Part shown: positions 43,718 through 52,841 of the stretch, one piece after another
Position numbering within the stretch: the first letter of the stretch is position 1
Layout of the letters: every line of letters begins with the position of its first letter
DNA from: Methylobacterium currus
Lineage (GTDB): Bacteria; Pseudomonadota; Alphaproteobacteria; Rhizobiales; Beijerinckiaceae
Length of the DNA: 64,000 nucleotides
Reading direction: 5' to 3'
Assembly (NCBI RefSeq): GCF_003058325.1
Contig: NZ_CP028844.1
Location: forward strand, 660,001-724,000
Notes under the pieces: generated by a model
Told to the model about the DNA's origin: nothing
The model's database searches: none
Seen by the model: only the letters and a program-made list of their open reading frames with translations
Translations under genes and position numbers: made by a program

Positions 43718-44553
43718 AGCCCGCCCGCTTCGACTACCTGCGCGCCGCGAGCCTCGACGAGGTTCTGGAGGCGCTGACCCGCCATCGCGACGAGGCCCGC
43801 ATCGTCGCGGGCGGCCAGTCGCTCGTGCCGATGCTGAACATGCGGCTAACGAAGCCCGCGCTGATCGTCGACCTCATGCGGATCGAGACGCTGCGGTCGC
43901 CCCGCCGCGAGAACGGCGCCCTCGTCATCCCGGCGGGCGTGCGGCAGACGCTCCTGCTCGACCGGCCGGGCCTCGCTGACGAGGTGCCGCTCCTGGCCGC
44001 AGCCCTCCCCTTCGTCGGCCACGTCCAGACCCGGGCCCGGGGCACCCTGTGCGGCTCCGTCGCCCATGCCGACCCCAGCGCCGAGATCCCGCTCTGCCTC
44101 GTCGCCCTCGAGGGCGAGGTGCATCTGCGCTCCGCCAAGCGGGCGCGGCGGGTGCGGGCCGACGACTTCTTCGTCGGGATGATGGTGACCGACCGGGCCG
44201 ACGACGAGCTCGTCGAGGCGATCGCCCTGCCGGTGCGCAGGCCGGGCTCCGGCTACGCCTTCACGGAGATGGCCCGGCGCCACGGCGATTTCGCCATCGT
44301 GGCCTGCGCGGCCGTGGTCGACGGGCAGCGGATGCGCCTCGCGGTGGGCGGCGTCGCCGACCGGCCGACCGCCCGCGACTGGCCGCTCCTAGACGGCGCC
44401 GCCCTCGACGACGCCCTCAACGCCCTCGCCTGGGACCTCGGCGCAGGGGACGATGTCCACGCCACTGCCCGCTACCGCCGCGACCTCGTGCGCCGCCTCG
44501 GCCGCCAGGTCCTCGAACAGGCCGCAGAGGAGGCCCGCCGATGCCACGGCTAG
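43714..44553 (+). CDS. hmfB: 2-Furoyl-CoA dehydrogenase FAD subunit
   Basis: A 279-residue CoxM-type FAD-binding subunit: KPARFDYLRAASLDEVLEAL, IVAGGQSLVPMLNMRLTKP (FAD diphosphate binding), RARGTLCGSVAHADPSAEIPL and VRRPGSGYAFTEMARRHGDFAIV. It passes electrons from the iron-sulfur subunit to the acceptor. ATG overlaps the hmfA stop (ATGA), so the subunits are made in step. Confidence 0.87.
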   Translation: MKPARFDYLRAASLDEVLEALTRHRDEARIVAGGQSLVPMLNMRLTKPALIVDLMRIETLRSPRRENGALVIPAGVRQTLLLDRPGLADEVPLLAAALPFVGHVQTRARGTLCGSVAHADPSAEIPLCLVALEGEVHLRSAKRARRVRADDFFVGMMVTDRADDELVEAIALPVRRPGSGYAFTEMARRHGDFAIVACAAVVDGQRMRLAVGGVADRPTARDWPLLDGAALDDALNALAWDLGAGDDVHATARYRRDLVRRLGRQVLEQAAEEARRCHG

Positions 44554-45065
44554 ACGCGACGCGACGCCACGAGGTCGCCTTCACGCTGAACGGCGCCCCC
44601 GCCCGGGTCGAGGTCGAACCGCGGACGCTGCTCACCGACGCGCTCCGCCACGGCCTCGGCATGACCGGCACCCATGTCGGCTGCGAGCACGGCGTCTGCG
44701 GCGCCTGCACGATCACCATCGACGGGTTGCCCGCCCGCGCCTGCCTGACGCTCGCCGTCGCCGTGGAGGGCAGCGACGTGCGCACCGTCGAAGGGCTGGC
44801 GCCGGAACCCGGCCGGCTCGGCGTGCTCCAGGCGGCCTTCCGGCGCCACCACGCCCTGCAATGCGGCTTCTGCACCGCCGGCATCCTGATGTCGCTCGAC
44901 GCCTACCTGCGGCACCGCCCGCACGCGACGCAGGGAGAGCTCACCGAGGTGATCGGCGGGCATCTCTGCCGCTGCACCGGCTACGCCCCGATCATCGCGG
45001 CCGCCGTCGAGGCCGCCGCCCTGCTGCGCGGCGAACCGACCGAGGAGACCCCATCCCATGCTTGA
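44541..45065 (+). CDS. hmfC: 2-Furoyl-CoA dehydrogenase [2Fe-2S] subunit
   Basis: A 174-residue ferredoxin-type subunit with both clusters: plant-type CEHGVCGACTI ... CL, and the all-helical LQCGFCTAGILMSL with HLCRCTGYAPI. Forms the HmfABC hydroxylase. Start overlaps hmfB by 13 bases and the stop overlaps hmfD by 8 bases. Confidence 0.9.
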   Translation: MPRLDATRRHEVAFTLNGAPARVEVEPRTLLTDALRHGLGMTGTHVGCEHGVCGACTITIDGLPARACLTLAVAVEGSDVRTVEGLAPEPGRLGVLQAAFRRHHALQCGFCTAGILMSLDAYLRHRPHATQGELTEVIGGHLCRCTGYAPIIAAAVEAAALLRGEPTEETPSHA

Positions 45066-46608
45066 CCTTGGCACCAGCTTCCTGGCGAGCGTGTCCCGCG
45101 ACCCGCGGGGCATCGCCATCGTCGACCGGGAGATCCGCCTCACCTACGCGGAGTGGTATGGGCTGATCTCCTCCGTGGTCGCGGGCCTCGACGCGCTCGG
45201 CCTTAAGCCCGGCGACCACCTCGTCACGGTGCTGCAGAACCGCCTGGAAGCGGCGACGCTCCACTGGGCCTGCCAGTTCGCCGGCCTCGTGCTCACGCCG
45301 GTCAACTGGCGGGCGAATCCCGACGAGATCGACTTCGTGGTCGAGAACGCGGAGGCGAAGGCGGTCGCCTACGAGGGCGTCTCGGCCGCGAGCGTGCGGG
45401 CGAGTGCCGCCGCCCGCCTCTGCCCGCGCATCGTCGTCGGCGTGGAGCCCGAGCCCGGCGAGACGCGCTTTGCCGACCTCGCCGCCTTAGCGGCCGAGCC
45501 CATCGCGCCTAGGGCCGATGCCGAGGCGGTCTCGCTGATGCTCTATACCTCGGGCACCACGGCGAAACCCAAGGGCGTGCCGCGCCGCCACCGCACGGAG
45601 CGCGCCGCCGCCCTCGCCCACGTGGCCCAGAACCTCTATGGCCGCGGCGAGCGGACCCTCGGCGTCATGCCGCTCTACCACACGATGGGGGTGCGCTCGC
45701 TGCTCGCCATGTCGCTCATCGGCGGCACCTTCGTGTGCCTGCCGCGCTTCGACGTGGCGGGCGCGCTGCGTCTGATCGCGGCTGAGAGGGTGACGAACCT
45801 CTACCTCGTGCCGACGCTCTACCACGACCTCGTCCACCATCCGGACTTCGCCGCGACCGACACGTCGTCGGTGCGCAAGCTCGGCTTCGCGGGCGCGCCG
45901 ATGACGGACGGCCTCCTCGGCCGGCTGACCGAGGCGTTCCGGCCGGACCTCTTCGTCAACCATTACGGCTCGTCGGAGGTCTACACCTTCACGATCAACC
46001 AGGACGCCGCGGTGAAGCCCGGCTCGGCAGGGCGGGCCGGCCTCAACACCCTGGTGCGGATCGTCCCGCTCGGGGCCACCGATCCGCACGCGGCCGCCGC
46101 CCCCGGCGAGGAGGGCGAGATCGCCGTGATCGCGAGCGGCGACGAGGCCTTCGAGGGCTACTGGCGCCGCCCGGAGGCCGACGCGAAGGCGTTCCGCCAG
46201 GGCTGGTACTTCACGGGCGACACCGGCTTCATGGACGGCGATGGCGACGTGTTCGTGACCGGCCGGGTCGACGACATGATCATCACGGGCGGGGAGAACG
46301 TCTCTCCGGTCGAGATCGAGAGCTGCCTGTCGCTGCACCCGGCCGTCTCGGAGATCGCCGTGGTCGGCCTGCCCGACGAGCGCTGGGGGAAGGTGGTCAC
46401 CGCCTTCGTCAAGCGCCGTGCGTCCGTCGACGAAGCCGCTCTCGACGCCCATTGCCGCGCGGCCGGGCTGCCGAGCCACAAGCGCCCGCGCGCCTACGTG
46501 TTCGTCGCCGAGATCCCGAAATCCCCGGTCGGCAAGCTCCTGCGCCGCCAGCTCGTCGCGGGCGCGTACGAGGCCGAGGCGGCGAGCGACCCCTCCGCCG
46601 CCGCCTGA
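45058..46608 (+). CDS. hmfD: 2-Furoyl-CoA synthetase (AMP-forming ligase)
   Basis: A 516-residue ANL-superfamily ligase activating 2-furoate with ATP and CoA. Seen: P-loop-like LMLYTSGTTAKPKGVPRRH, YHTMGVRSLLAMSLIGGTFVCLP, NHYGSSEVYTF, YFTGDTGFMDGDGDVFVTGRVDDMIITGGENVSPVEIE and the C-terminal catalytic Lys region (IPKSPVGKLLRRQL). General benzoate/long-chain-like ligases look similar; the assignment to furoate rests on its place between hmfABC and hmfE. Confidence 0.85.
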   Translation: MLDLGTSFLASVSRDPRGIAIVDREIRLTYAEWYGLISSVVAGLDALGLKPGDHLVTVLQNRLEAATLHWACQFAGLVLTPVNWRANPDEIDFVVENAEAKAVAYEGVSAASVRASAAARLCPRIVVGVEPEPGETRFADLAALAAEPIAPRADAEAVSLMLYTSGTTAKPKGVPRRHRTERAAALAHVAQNLYGRGERTLGVMPLYHTMGVRSLLAMSLIGGTFVCLPRFDVAGALRLIAAERVTNLYLVPTLYHDLVHHPDFAATDTSSVRKLGFAGAPMTDGLLGRLTEAFRPDLFVNHYGSSEVYTFTINQDAAVKPGSAGRAGLNTLVRIVPLGATDPHAAAAPGEEGEIAVIASGDEAFEGYWRRPEADAKAFRQGWYFTGDTGFMDGDGDVFVTGRVDDMIITGGENVSPVEIESCLSLHPAVSEIAVVGLPDERWGKVVTAFVKRRASVDEAALDAHCRAAGLPSHKRPRAYVFVAEIPKSPVGKLLRRQLVAGAYEAEAASDPSAAA

Positions 46609-46664
46609 GGCGATTCCTTCCCCCCCAAAGGCCTTGTCCCCAAGGTCAACGAGAGAGTGACCCC

Positions 46665-47471
46665 ATGACCAGTGATTCCCGGACCAGCGATCCCCGGCTT
46701 TCCAACCTCGACGGCTTCCGCGTCGAAATCGACCCCGCCCGTGAGCGCGCCGACGTCATCCTGGCCCGCCCGCCGATGAACGTGATCGAGATGCCCCAGC
46801 GCGACCAGATCCGGAAGGTGTTCGAGGCCCTCGACGAGGACGACCGGGTCCGCGTGATCGTGCTGCGCGCCGAGGGCGAACACTTCTCCTCGGGCGGCTA
46901 CATCAAGGGCTTCCTCGACGCCTCGCCCGAGCATGTCTCCAAGCTCGCCTGGAACATGGCGGCGCCGGCCCGCTGTGCCAAGCCGGTGATCGCGGCCAAC
47001 CGCGGCTATACGTTCGGCGTCGGCTTCGAGATCTCGCTCGCCTGCGACTTCCGCATCGTCTCGGAGACCTGCCGGTACGCGCTGCCCGAGCAGAAGCTCG
47101 GCCAGATCCCAGGCTCCGGGGGCTCGGCCCGCCTGCAGAAGATCGTCGGCATCACCCGCACCAAGGATATCGTGATGCGCTCGAAGCGCATTCCCGGCCG
47201 GCAGGCGCTGGAATGGGGGATCGCCACCGAGTGCGTGCCGGACGGCGAACTCGAAGCCGCCGTCGACGCGCTGGTGGAGGAGCTGCGCGGCTTCTCGCCC
47301 ATCGCCCAGCGCACGGCCAAGAAGCTCCTCAACGACACCGAGGACTCGACCCTCTCGATCGCCATCGAACTCGAGGGCCACTGCTACAGCCGCCTGCGCC
47401 AGTCCGACGACTTCCGCGAGGGCGTCGAGGCCTTCCACGCCAAGCGCAAGCCGAGCTTCCGCGGCTCGTAG
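46665..47471 (+). CDS. hmfE: Enoyl-CoA hydratase-family 2-oxoglutaroyl-CoA hydrolase
   Basis: A 268-residue crotonase-fold protein. Seen: DVILARPPMNVIEMPQRDQI, VIVLRAEGEHFSSGGYIKGFLDAS (oxyanion hole region), ANRGYTFGVGFEISLACDFRIVSE, LPEQKLGQIPGSGGSARLQKIVG. In the known pathway HmfE releases 2-oxoglutarate and CoA from the ring-opened furoyl-CoA product. Position directly after hmfD fits. Confidence 0.82.
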   Translation: MTSDSRTSDPRLSNLDGFRVEIDPARERADVILARPPMNVIEMPQRDQIRKVFEALDEDDRVRVIVLRAEGEHFSSGGYIKGFLDASPEHVSKLAWNMAAPARCAKPVIAANRGYTFGVGFEISLACDFRIVSETCRYALPEQKLGQIPGSGGSARLQKIVGITRTKDIVMRSKRIPGRQALEWGIATECVPDGELEAAVDALVEELRGFSPIAQRTAKKLLNDTEDSTLSIAIELEGHCYSRLRQSDDFREGVEAFHAKRKPSFRGS

Positions 47472-47623
47472 CGCTGCCCCGCCCCAGCCGGCGACAAGAA
47501 CCAGCGCCAAGAACCAGCGCCAAGAGCCGGCCGGGCGGCCCCGAAATCGACCCTCATGACCATCGGAAGGCCCGGCCGCACCGGCCGGGCCAACGATGCC
47601 GCGTGCCCAAAGGAGGAAACCCG

Positions 47624-48970
47624 ATGTCCGCCGCCACCACGATTCCCGTGTCCGAGGCCTTGCCCAAGCCGACGACCCGCCAGACCGCCACCGCCGCCAT
47701 GGCCTCGCTGTTCGGATGGGGCCTCGACCTGTTCGACCTCTTCATCCTGCTCTACGTTGCTCCCGTCATCGGGACGCTGTTCTTCCCCGCCGACAAGCCG
47801 ATGCTGTCGCTTGCGGGCGCCTACGCATCCTTCGCCGTCACGCTGCTGATCCGTCCCCTCGGCTCGGCCCTGTTCGGGTCCTACGCCGATCGCCTCGGCC
47901 GGCGGCGCGCGCTGATGATCGCCGTGCTCGGGGTCGGCGTCTCGACCGCGGCCTTCGGGCTCCTGCCCACGGTCGGCCAGATCGGCTGGGCCGCTACGGC
48001 GATCTTCCTCGCATTCCGACTGATTCAAGGCATCTTCGTCGGCGGCGTGGTCGCGGCCTCGCACACGATCGGCACCGAATCCGTCCCCGAGCGCTGGCGC
48101 GGCCTGATGTCGGGCGCAGTCGGCGGCGGCGGCGCGGCGATCGGCGGGTTACTGGCCTCGCTGGTCTTCTACGTGATCTCCCTGCTGGCACCCGGCGAGG
48201 CCTTCGCCTCCTGGGGCTGGCGGGCGATGTTCTTCTCGGGGCTCCTGACCTCGGCCGTCGGCCTGGTCCTGTTCCGCAACCTTGAGGAATCCCCGATCTT
48301 CCGGCAGCTCCAGGCGGAGAAGTCGGCGCGCCGCGCCGGGGCACCCGTGGTCGCCTCGCCGGTGCGTGCCCTGTTCTCGGCCGAGTACATCAGGGCCTTC
48401 CTGGTCTCGACCCTGATCTCGTTCGGCGGTGGCGCAGCCTACTATCTCACCTCCGGCTACCTGCCGACCTACCTCAAGCTCGTGAATGGCGTTCCGAATG
48501 CGACCGCGTCGATGATGCTCATCGCCGCCAACGTCGCCGCCGCATTCGGCGCCTGCGCGCTCGGCGAACTGAGTCAGCGCATCGGACGCCGATCGAGCTT
48601 CCTGCTCATGGGCGCCGTGCGACTGGTGGCCTTCCCGGCGCTCTTCCTCGCCATGGCCCAGACCACCGACACTGCGCTCCTCACAGTCTACGTCATGCTC
48701 CTGTCCCTCATCGCCAACGCGAGCTACGGCCCGCTGCTGATCTTTCTCAACGAGAAGTTCCCGACCGCTTTGCGCGCCACCGGCACCGGCCTGACCTGGA
48801 ACGTCGGCTTCGCGCTGGGCGGCATGCTGCCGACGCTGGTGTCGCTGGCGGTCGACGGTCCCGGCCAGATCCCGATGATGCTCGCGATCTTCACGACCGC
48901 CGTCACCGCCGTCTACCTCGTTGGCGCCTTCATGACGGAGGAGACGCGGGGCAACCTCGAGCGCATCTGA
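47624..48970 (+). CDS. MFS transporter, aromatic/furan acid type
   Basis: A 448-residue major facilitator of the sugar-porter/AAHS-like layout with 12 membrane helices: MASLFGWGLDLFDLFILLYVAP, the loop 2-3 signature GSYADRLGRRRALM, FRLIQGIFVGGVVAASHTIGTESVPERWRGLMSGAVGGG, and a late ERIGRR-type repeat (LSQRIGRRSSFLL). A clean AGGAGG ribosome site lies 8 bases before the ATG at 47624. Probably imports furoate or a related acid (hmfT role). Confidence 0.85.
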   Translation: MSAATTIPVSEALPKPTTRQTATAAMASLFGWGLDLFDLFILLYVAPVIGTLFFPADKPMLSLAGAYASFAVTLLIRPLGSALFGSYADRLGRRRALMIAVLGVGVSTAAFGLLPTVGQIGWAATAIFLAFRLIQGIFVGGVVAASHTIGTESVPERWRGLMSGAVGGGGAAIGGLLASLVFYVISLLAPGEAFASWGWRAMFFSGLLTSAVGLVLFRNLEESPIFRQLQAEKSARRAGAPVVASPVRALFSAEYIRAFLVSTLISFGGGAAYYLTSGYLPTYLKLVNGVPNATASMMLIAANVAAAFGACALGELSQRIGRRSSFLLMGAVRLVAFPALFLAMAQTTDTALLTVYVMLLSLIANASYGPLLIFLNEKFPTALRATGTGLTWNVGFALGGMLPTLVSLAVDGPGQIPMMLAIFTTAVTAVYLVGAFMTEETRGNLERI

Positions 48971-49064
48971 GCGCTCCCTTCTCTGCAGACTTGTACCTGC
49001 CGCTGATCCCGGGACCGGCCAGGGCATACCTGGCCGGTCACCCCCGTTTCCGAAGGAATGTGCG

Positions 49065-49547
49065 ATGGACGCACACGCGCTCTGGGCCTTTGCCCTTGCT
49101 CTCTATGGCCGTCCGGGGGCCGCGCCGGCCTGCCTCGCCCTCCAGGACGAAGCAGCGGCGGACGTGACACTCGTGCTCTACCTGATCTGGTGCGCGGAGA
49201 CTGGCCGGCCTCTCGATGCAGAAGCGGTCCGGTCGGCCGACGCCGCCGTCGCGCCGTGGCGCGCAGCCGTGGTCGCACCGCTCAGAGCCGTGCGCAGGGC
49301 CATGAAGGCGCCCCTCCTGCCCGGCCTCGCGACAGAGTCGCTACGGGACAGGATCAAGGCCTCGGAAATCGAGGCGGAGCGCCTCGCCCTGGTAATACTC
49401 GCGGGGGGCGCGCCCGCTCCGGAGCCGTCCGCTCCCGAGCCCCTCGCAGCGGCAAACCGATACCTCGACCTTTACGCCGTTCATCTCGGCCGGCCCCTGC
49501 CGGGAGTCCCCCGCGAGGCGCTGCTCCGGGCTTTGGCAGAAGCATGA
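49065..49547 (+). CDS. DUF2390/TIGR02444 family protein
   Basis: A 160-residue protein with the TIGR02444 opening (LWAFALALYGRPGAAPACLALQDEAAADVTLVLYLIW), then APWRAAVVAPLRAVRRAMK and KASEIEAERLALVIL. Family function unknown. It is the last + strand gene before the converging ubiX-like gene (3-bp gap); its presence inside a furan cluster is unexplained. Confidence 0.75.
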   Translation: MDAHALWAFALALYGRPGAAPACLALQDEAAADVTLVLYLIWCAETGRPLDAEAVRSADAAVAPWRAAVVAPLRAVRRAMKAPLLPGLATESLRDRIKASEIEAERLALVILAGGAPAPEPSAPEPLAAANRYLDLYAVHLGRPLPGVPREALLRALAEA

Positions 49548-49549
49548 CC

Positions 49550-50122
49550 TCAAGAACTGGCGTCGCGCCAGCGCCGGACCCGCCCGGATTCGATCTCGAA
49601 GAGGTCGAGTACCCGGCCGAGCGTGTGGTCGATCATCTCGGCGAGGCTCTCGGGCCGCGCGTAGAAGGCAGGGACCGGAGGCGCGATGATCGCCCCCATC
49701 TCCGACAGGGCCGTCATGGTGCGCAGGTGGCCAGTATGCAGGGGGGTCTCTCGCACCATGAGGACGAGACGGCGCCGCTCCTTCAGCACCACGTCCGCGG
49801 CCCGGGTCAGCAGGCCAGAGGTCACGCCGGTGGCGATCTCAGCCATACTGCGCATCGAGCATGGCGCCACGACCATGCCGCGGGTGCGGAAGGAACCGGA
49901 GGAGATCGCCGCGCCAATATCGGCCTGCGCGTACGTCCGGGCGGCCAGTACGCGCACCTCTGAGACCTTGAGGTCGGTCTCGTGGGCGAGCGTCACCTCG
50001 GCCGAGCGCGACATCACGAGATGTGCCGGAATGTCGAGGTCGCGCAGGATCTCCAGCAGGCGGATCCCATAGATCACGCCCGAGGCCCCCGAGATGCCGA
50101 CCACCAGGGGCAGGTTCGTCAC
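49550..50122 (-). CDS. hmfG: UbiX-type flavin prenyltransferase
   Basis: A 190-residue homo-oligomeric flavoprotein making prenylated FMN, the cofactor of UbiD decarboxylases. Seen: LVVGISGASGVIYGIRLLEILRDL, HLVMSRSAEVTLAHET, GSFRTRGMVVAPCSMRSMAEIATGVTSGLLTRAADVVLKERRRLVLMVRETPLHTGHLRTM. All family motifs present. Overlaps the aldehyde dehydrogenase stop by ATGA, so co-translated; its UbiD partner is at 52842. Confidence 0.9.
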   Translation of the reverse strand: MTNLPLVVGISGASGVIYGIRLLEILRDLDIPAHLVMSRSAEVTLAHETDLKVSEVRVLAARTYAQADIGAAISSGSFRTRGMVVAPCSMRSMAEIATGVTSGLLTRAADVVLKERRRLVLMVRETPLHTGHLRTMTALSEMGAIIAPPVPAFYARPESLAEMIDHTLGRVLDLFEIESGRVRRWRDASS

Positions 50123-51576
50123 GGCACTGTACCCTCGACGAGGCCCGGCGCCTGATAGATGTGTTTCAGTTCCGTGAAGTCATGGACTGCGTCGTAGCCG
50201 TGCAGGCGCCCCAGGCCGCTCTGCCGGTAACCGCCGGTTTCGGCTTCGGCGAACAGCTTGTTGTGGTCGTTGATCCAGACCGTGCCGTTGCGCAGCGCCC
50301 GGGCCACCCGCAGCGCCCGCGCCCCGTCGCGGGTCCAGACGCTGGCGGAGAGACCGAACACGGTATCGTTCGCCCGCGCCACCGCCTCGGCCTCGGTGTC
50401 GAAGGCTTCGAGCACTACAAAGGGCCCGAAGATCTCCTCCTGCACGAAGTCCGCATGCGGATCGTCGTGCGCGACGAGGGCCGGCGTGAGGAAGGCGCCG
50501 CGCGCCCGCGCCCCGTCGGGAATCGTGGCCCGCAGCAGCACCCGGTCGGCCGCTGCGCAGGCTGCCTCCATCCGGGCCGCGACCGCGTCGCGGCTCGCCC
50601 GGTCGATCAGCGGGCCCATCTGCGTGCCAGCCTCGAGGCCCGGTCCGACCCGCAGGTCGGCCAGGGCAGCGGTCAGAGCGTCGCGCATCGCGGGCAGCCC
50701 CGCACGGTGGACGAGGACGCGCCGCGCAGCGGTACATTGCTGGCCCGAGATGACCGTCGCGGCGGCGGCAAGCTTGCGCGCGACGTCGCCGATCTCCGCG
50801 TCGGGGAAAACGAGGCAGGCGGATTTTCCCCCGAGTTCCAGCGAGAGCTTCTTCATGCTGTCGGCGGCGGCCCGCATGATCGCCTTGCCGGTCGCCGTCG
50901 AACCGGTGAAGCTCAGGACGTCGACGTCGTGCGACACCGACAGGTGCTGGGCACCTGCGTGCCCGGTCTCGACCACAACGTTGACGACGCCCGGCGGCAG
51001 CCCGGGGGCGGTCAAGAGCGGCGCCATCAGGGCCGCGTTGAACACTGCTGTCTGCGCGGCGGGCTTGACGACGGTGGTGCAGCCCGCGGCCAGCGCCGGA
51101 GCGAGCGAGCGGACGAGCAGCACCGCGGGCGCGTTCCACGGCACGATGATGCCGGCGACGCCGGCCGGCTCGCGCTGCATGGTCGAGAGCACGCCGGGCT
51201 CGGGTTCCAGTACGTGGCCCGGTATGTGGCGGGCGAGGCCCGCGTAGTAGAGGATCTCGGAAATCGCGCCCGCGAGTTCCCCGCGCGCCTGCGCGAGCGG
51301 CTTGCCGTTGTCGCGGGTCAGGAGTTCGGCGAGGGGTTCCTTGCCGGTTTCGAGCGCGGCCGCCCAGTGCAGCAGCACCGTTTGCCGCAACCGAGGCGAC
51401 GACGCCCAGATGCCCCGGTCGAAGGCCCGTCGCGCGGCGGCGACGGCTGCTTCGGCCTCCCGGGCGCCACCCTGCGCGAGGTGGCCGACCCGCTCGCCGC
51501 TCGCCGGATCGAGGCTGTCCGCCTCCGGCTGGCCGTAGGCCTCCCCGTCGATCCAGTGGCGTGCCACCGCGTCCAT
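50119..51576 (-). CDS. Aldehyde dehydrogenase
   Basis: A 485-residue NAD(P)-dependent dehydrogenase. Seen: IIVPWNAP (Asn 148), FTGSTATGKAIM, general base Glu about 247 in LELGGKSACLVFPDA, nucleophile Cys about 281 in ISGQQCTAARR, and FVQEEIFGPFVVL. Likely oxidises furfural or 5-formylfuroate to the acid, the role of the hmfH' gene in the known cluster. ATG at 51576 chosen; the upstream open frame overlaps the LysR gene and is not protein-like. Confidence 0.88.
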   Translation of the reverse strand: MDAVARHWIDGEAYGQPEADSLDPASGERVGHLAQGGAREAEAAVAAARRAFDRGIWASSPRLRQTVLLHWAAALETGKEPLAELLTRDNGKPLAQARGELAGAISEILYYAGLARHIPGHVLEPEPGVLSTMQREPAGVAGIIVPWNAPAVLLVRSLAPALAAGCTTVVKPAAQTAVFNAALMAPLLTAPGLPPGVVNVVVETGHAGAQHLSVSHDVDVLSFTGSTATGKAIMRAAADSMKKLSLELGGKSACLVFPDAEIGDVARKLAAAATVISGQQCTAARRVLVHRAGLPAMRDALTAALADLRVGPGLEAGTQMGPLIDRASRDAVAARMEAACAAADRVLLRATIPDGARARGAFLTPALVAHDDPHADFVQEEIFGPFVVLEAFDTEAEAVARANDTVFGLSASVWTRDGARALRVARALRNGTVWINDHNKLFAEAETGGYRQSGLGRLHGYDAVHDFTELKHIYQAPGLVEGTVP

Positions 51577-51709
51577 GCCTGCTTCCCCGCTCTCTGATGT
51601 GCGTCCCGGGCCTGGGCGCCGGGTTGGGGCGGAATGGTAGGGTTGAGGGTGTTTTCCTGTCGAATAAGGATGGATGATGCGGGCGATCAGCGGGACGTCG
51701 GTTCGCCGG

Positions 51710-52693
51710 TCAGGGACCCGTGACGATATGGGCCTGGAGCGCGGCCGCGGCTGCCGACAGCTCCTCGCCAAGGATCTCGACGAAGCGCATCGCCGCGGGG
51801 GTGAGCGGGTATTTTGGGTGATGGATGATGACGAGCTGGCGGGTGATCCGCGGCGCCACGATGCGGTAGGCCTTGAGCGAGCCCTCAACGAGCTGCCGGC
51901 TCACCGCGATGCTGGGAAGGACCGTGAAGCGGTTCGAGCGCGCGACGAAATCCGCGATCGCGGAGGGCAGGTCGAGTTCGATCTGGGGGCTCAAGGTGAT
52001 GTCCTCCGCGCCGACCCGCCGGTCGAGTTCCAGGCGTAGACCGTGGCGGGCCGAGGGCAGGACGAGGTCGAGTCCGACGAGATCGCGCGTGCGCACCGGC
52101 ATGGGGATCGGCAGCGGCGTCGCGCTCCCGCCCACCACCACCATCTCTTCATCGAGAAGTGGCTCCATCATCAGCCCGAGGCGGCGGTTGGGCTTGTTGA
52201 TCACCGCCAGGTCGAGGCTGCCGTCGCCAACGCCGTCGATGAAGGTCGAGGAATAGCCGTCCGCCAGAGACAGTTCCACCTGCGGGTAGGTGGCGGCGAA
52301 GCGCGCCAGCACGCTCGGCACCACGCTCATCGAGAGCGACGACAGGATGCCTGCGGTCACCCGCCCCGACACGCTCTGGGAGAGCTGCGCCATCGTGGCC
52401 CGGGCCTCGGCAACGTCGCGTAGGATCGGCTGCACGAGCCGGTGCAGCAGCCGGCCTGCGGCGGTCGGCACCATTGCCTTAGGTTGCCGCTCGAAGAGGC
52501 GCTGATCCAGTTCGCGCTCGAGCTTGGCGATCTGCATGCTGAGTGCTGGCTGCACCACGTTCATCCGCTGCGCCGCGCGCGTCACGCTGCCTTCCTCGAA
52601 CAGAGCGACGAAGTAGGAGATCTGGCGCAAATCCACGTGCGGAATCCTGGCTTCCGGCGGTGCTCCAATGCGGCGGTCGGCCGTCGAAAACAC
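51710..52693 (-). CDS. LysR regulator of the UbiD/GMC genes
   Basis: A 327-residue LTTR: HTH (VDLRQISYFVALFEEGSVTRAAQRMNVVQPALSMQIAKLERELDQRLFERQ) and a sensing domain (GRVTAGILSSLSMSVVPSVLARFAATYPQVELSLADG). Starts listed are GTG at 52693 or GTG at 52636; the latter begins at VDLRQ, nearer the family norm. Divergent from the ubiD-like gene and upstream of the aldehyde dehydrogenase, so it probably controls both directions (hmfR1-like). Confidence 0.87.
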   Translation of the reverse strand: MFSTADRRIGAPPEARIPHVDLRQISYFVALFEEGSVTRAAQRMNVVQPALSMQIAKLERELDQRLFERQPKAMVPTAAGRLLHRLVQPILRDVAEARATMAQLSQSVSGRVTAGILSSLSMSVVPSVLARFAATYPQVELSLADGYSSTFIDGVGDGSLDLAVINKPNRRLGLMMEPLLDEEMVVVGGSATPLPIPMPVRTRDLVGLDLVLPSARHGLRLELDRRVGAEDITLSPQIELDLPSAIADFVARSNRFTVLPSIAVSRQLVEGSLKAYRIVAPRITRQLVIIHHPKYPLTPAAMRFVEILGEELSAAAAALQAHIVTGP

Positions 52694-52841
52694 GCCGTAT
52701 CACAGGAGCATAAGCCTGCTGCCACGGCAATTCAGACCGCCTGATCGGCCCCATCAGCAATCCTTATTTCAGTCCGTCGCCGCAGCAGCCTAACGAGACG
52801 GGACGACGGCGCCCCGCGCGGGCCGCGACCGGGAGGACAAC

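Noticed and set aside
51577..51888. 104-residue N-terminal extension of the aldehyde dehydrogenase
   Set aside because: Overlaps the LysR gene and lacks family similarity; ATG at 51576 gives the normal length.
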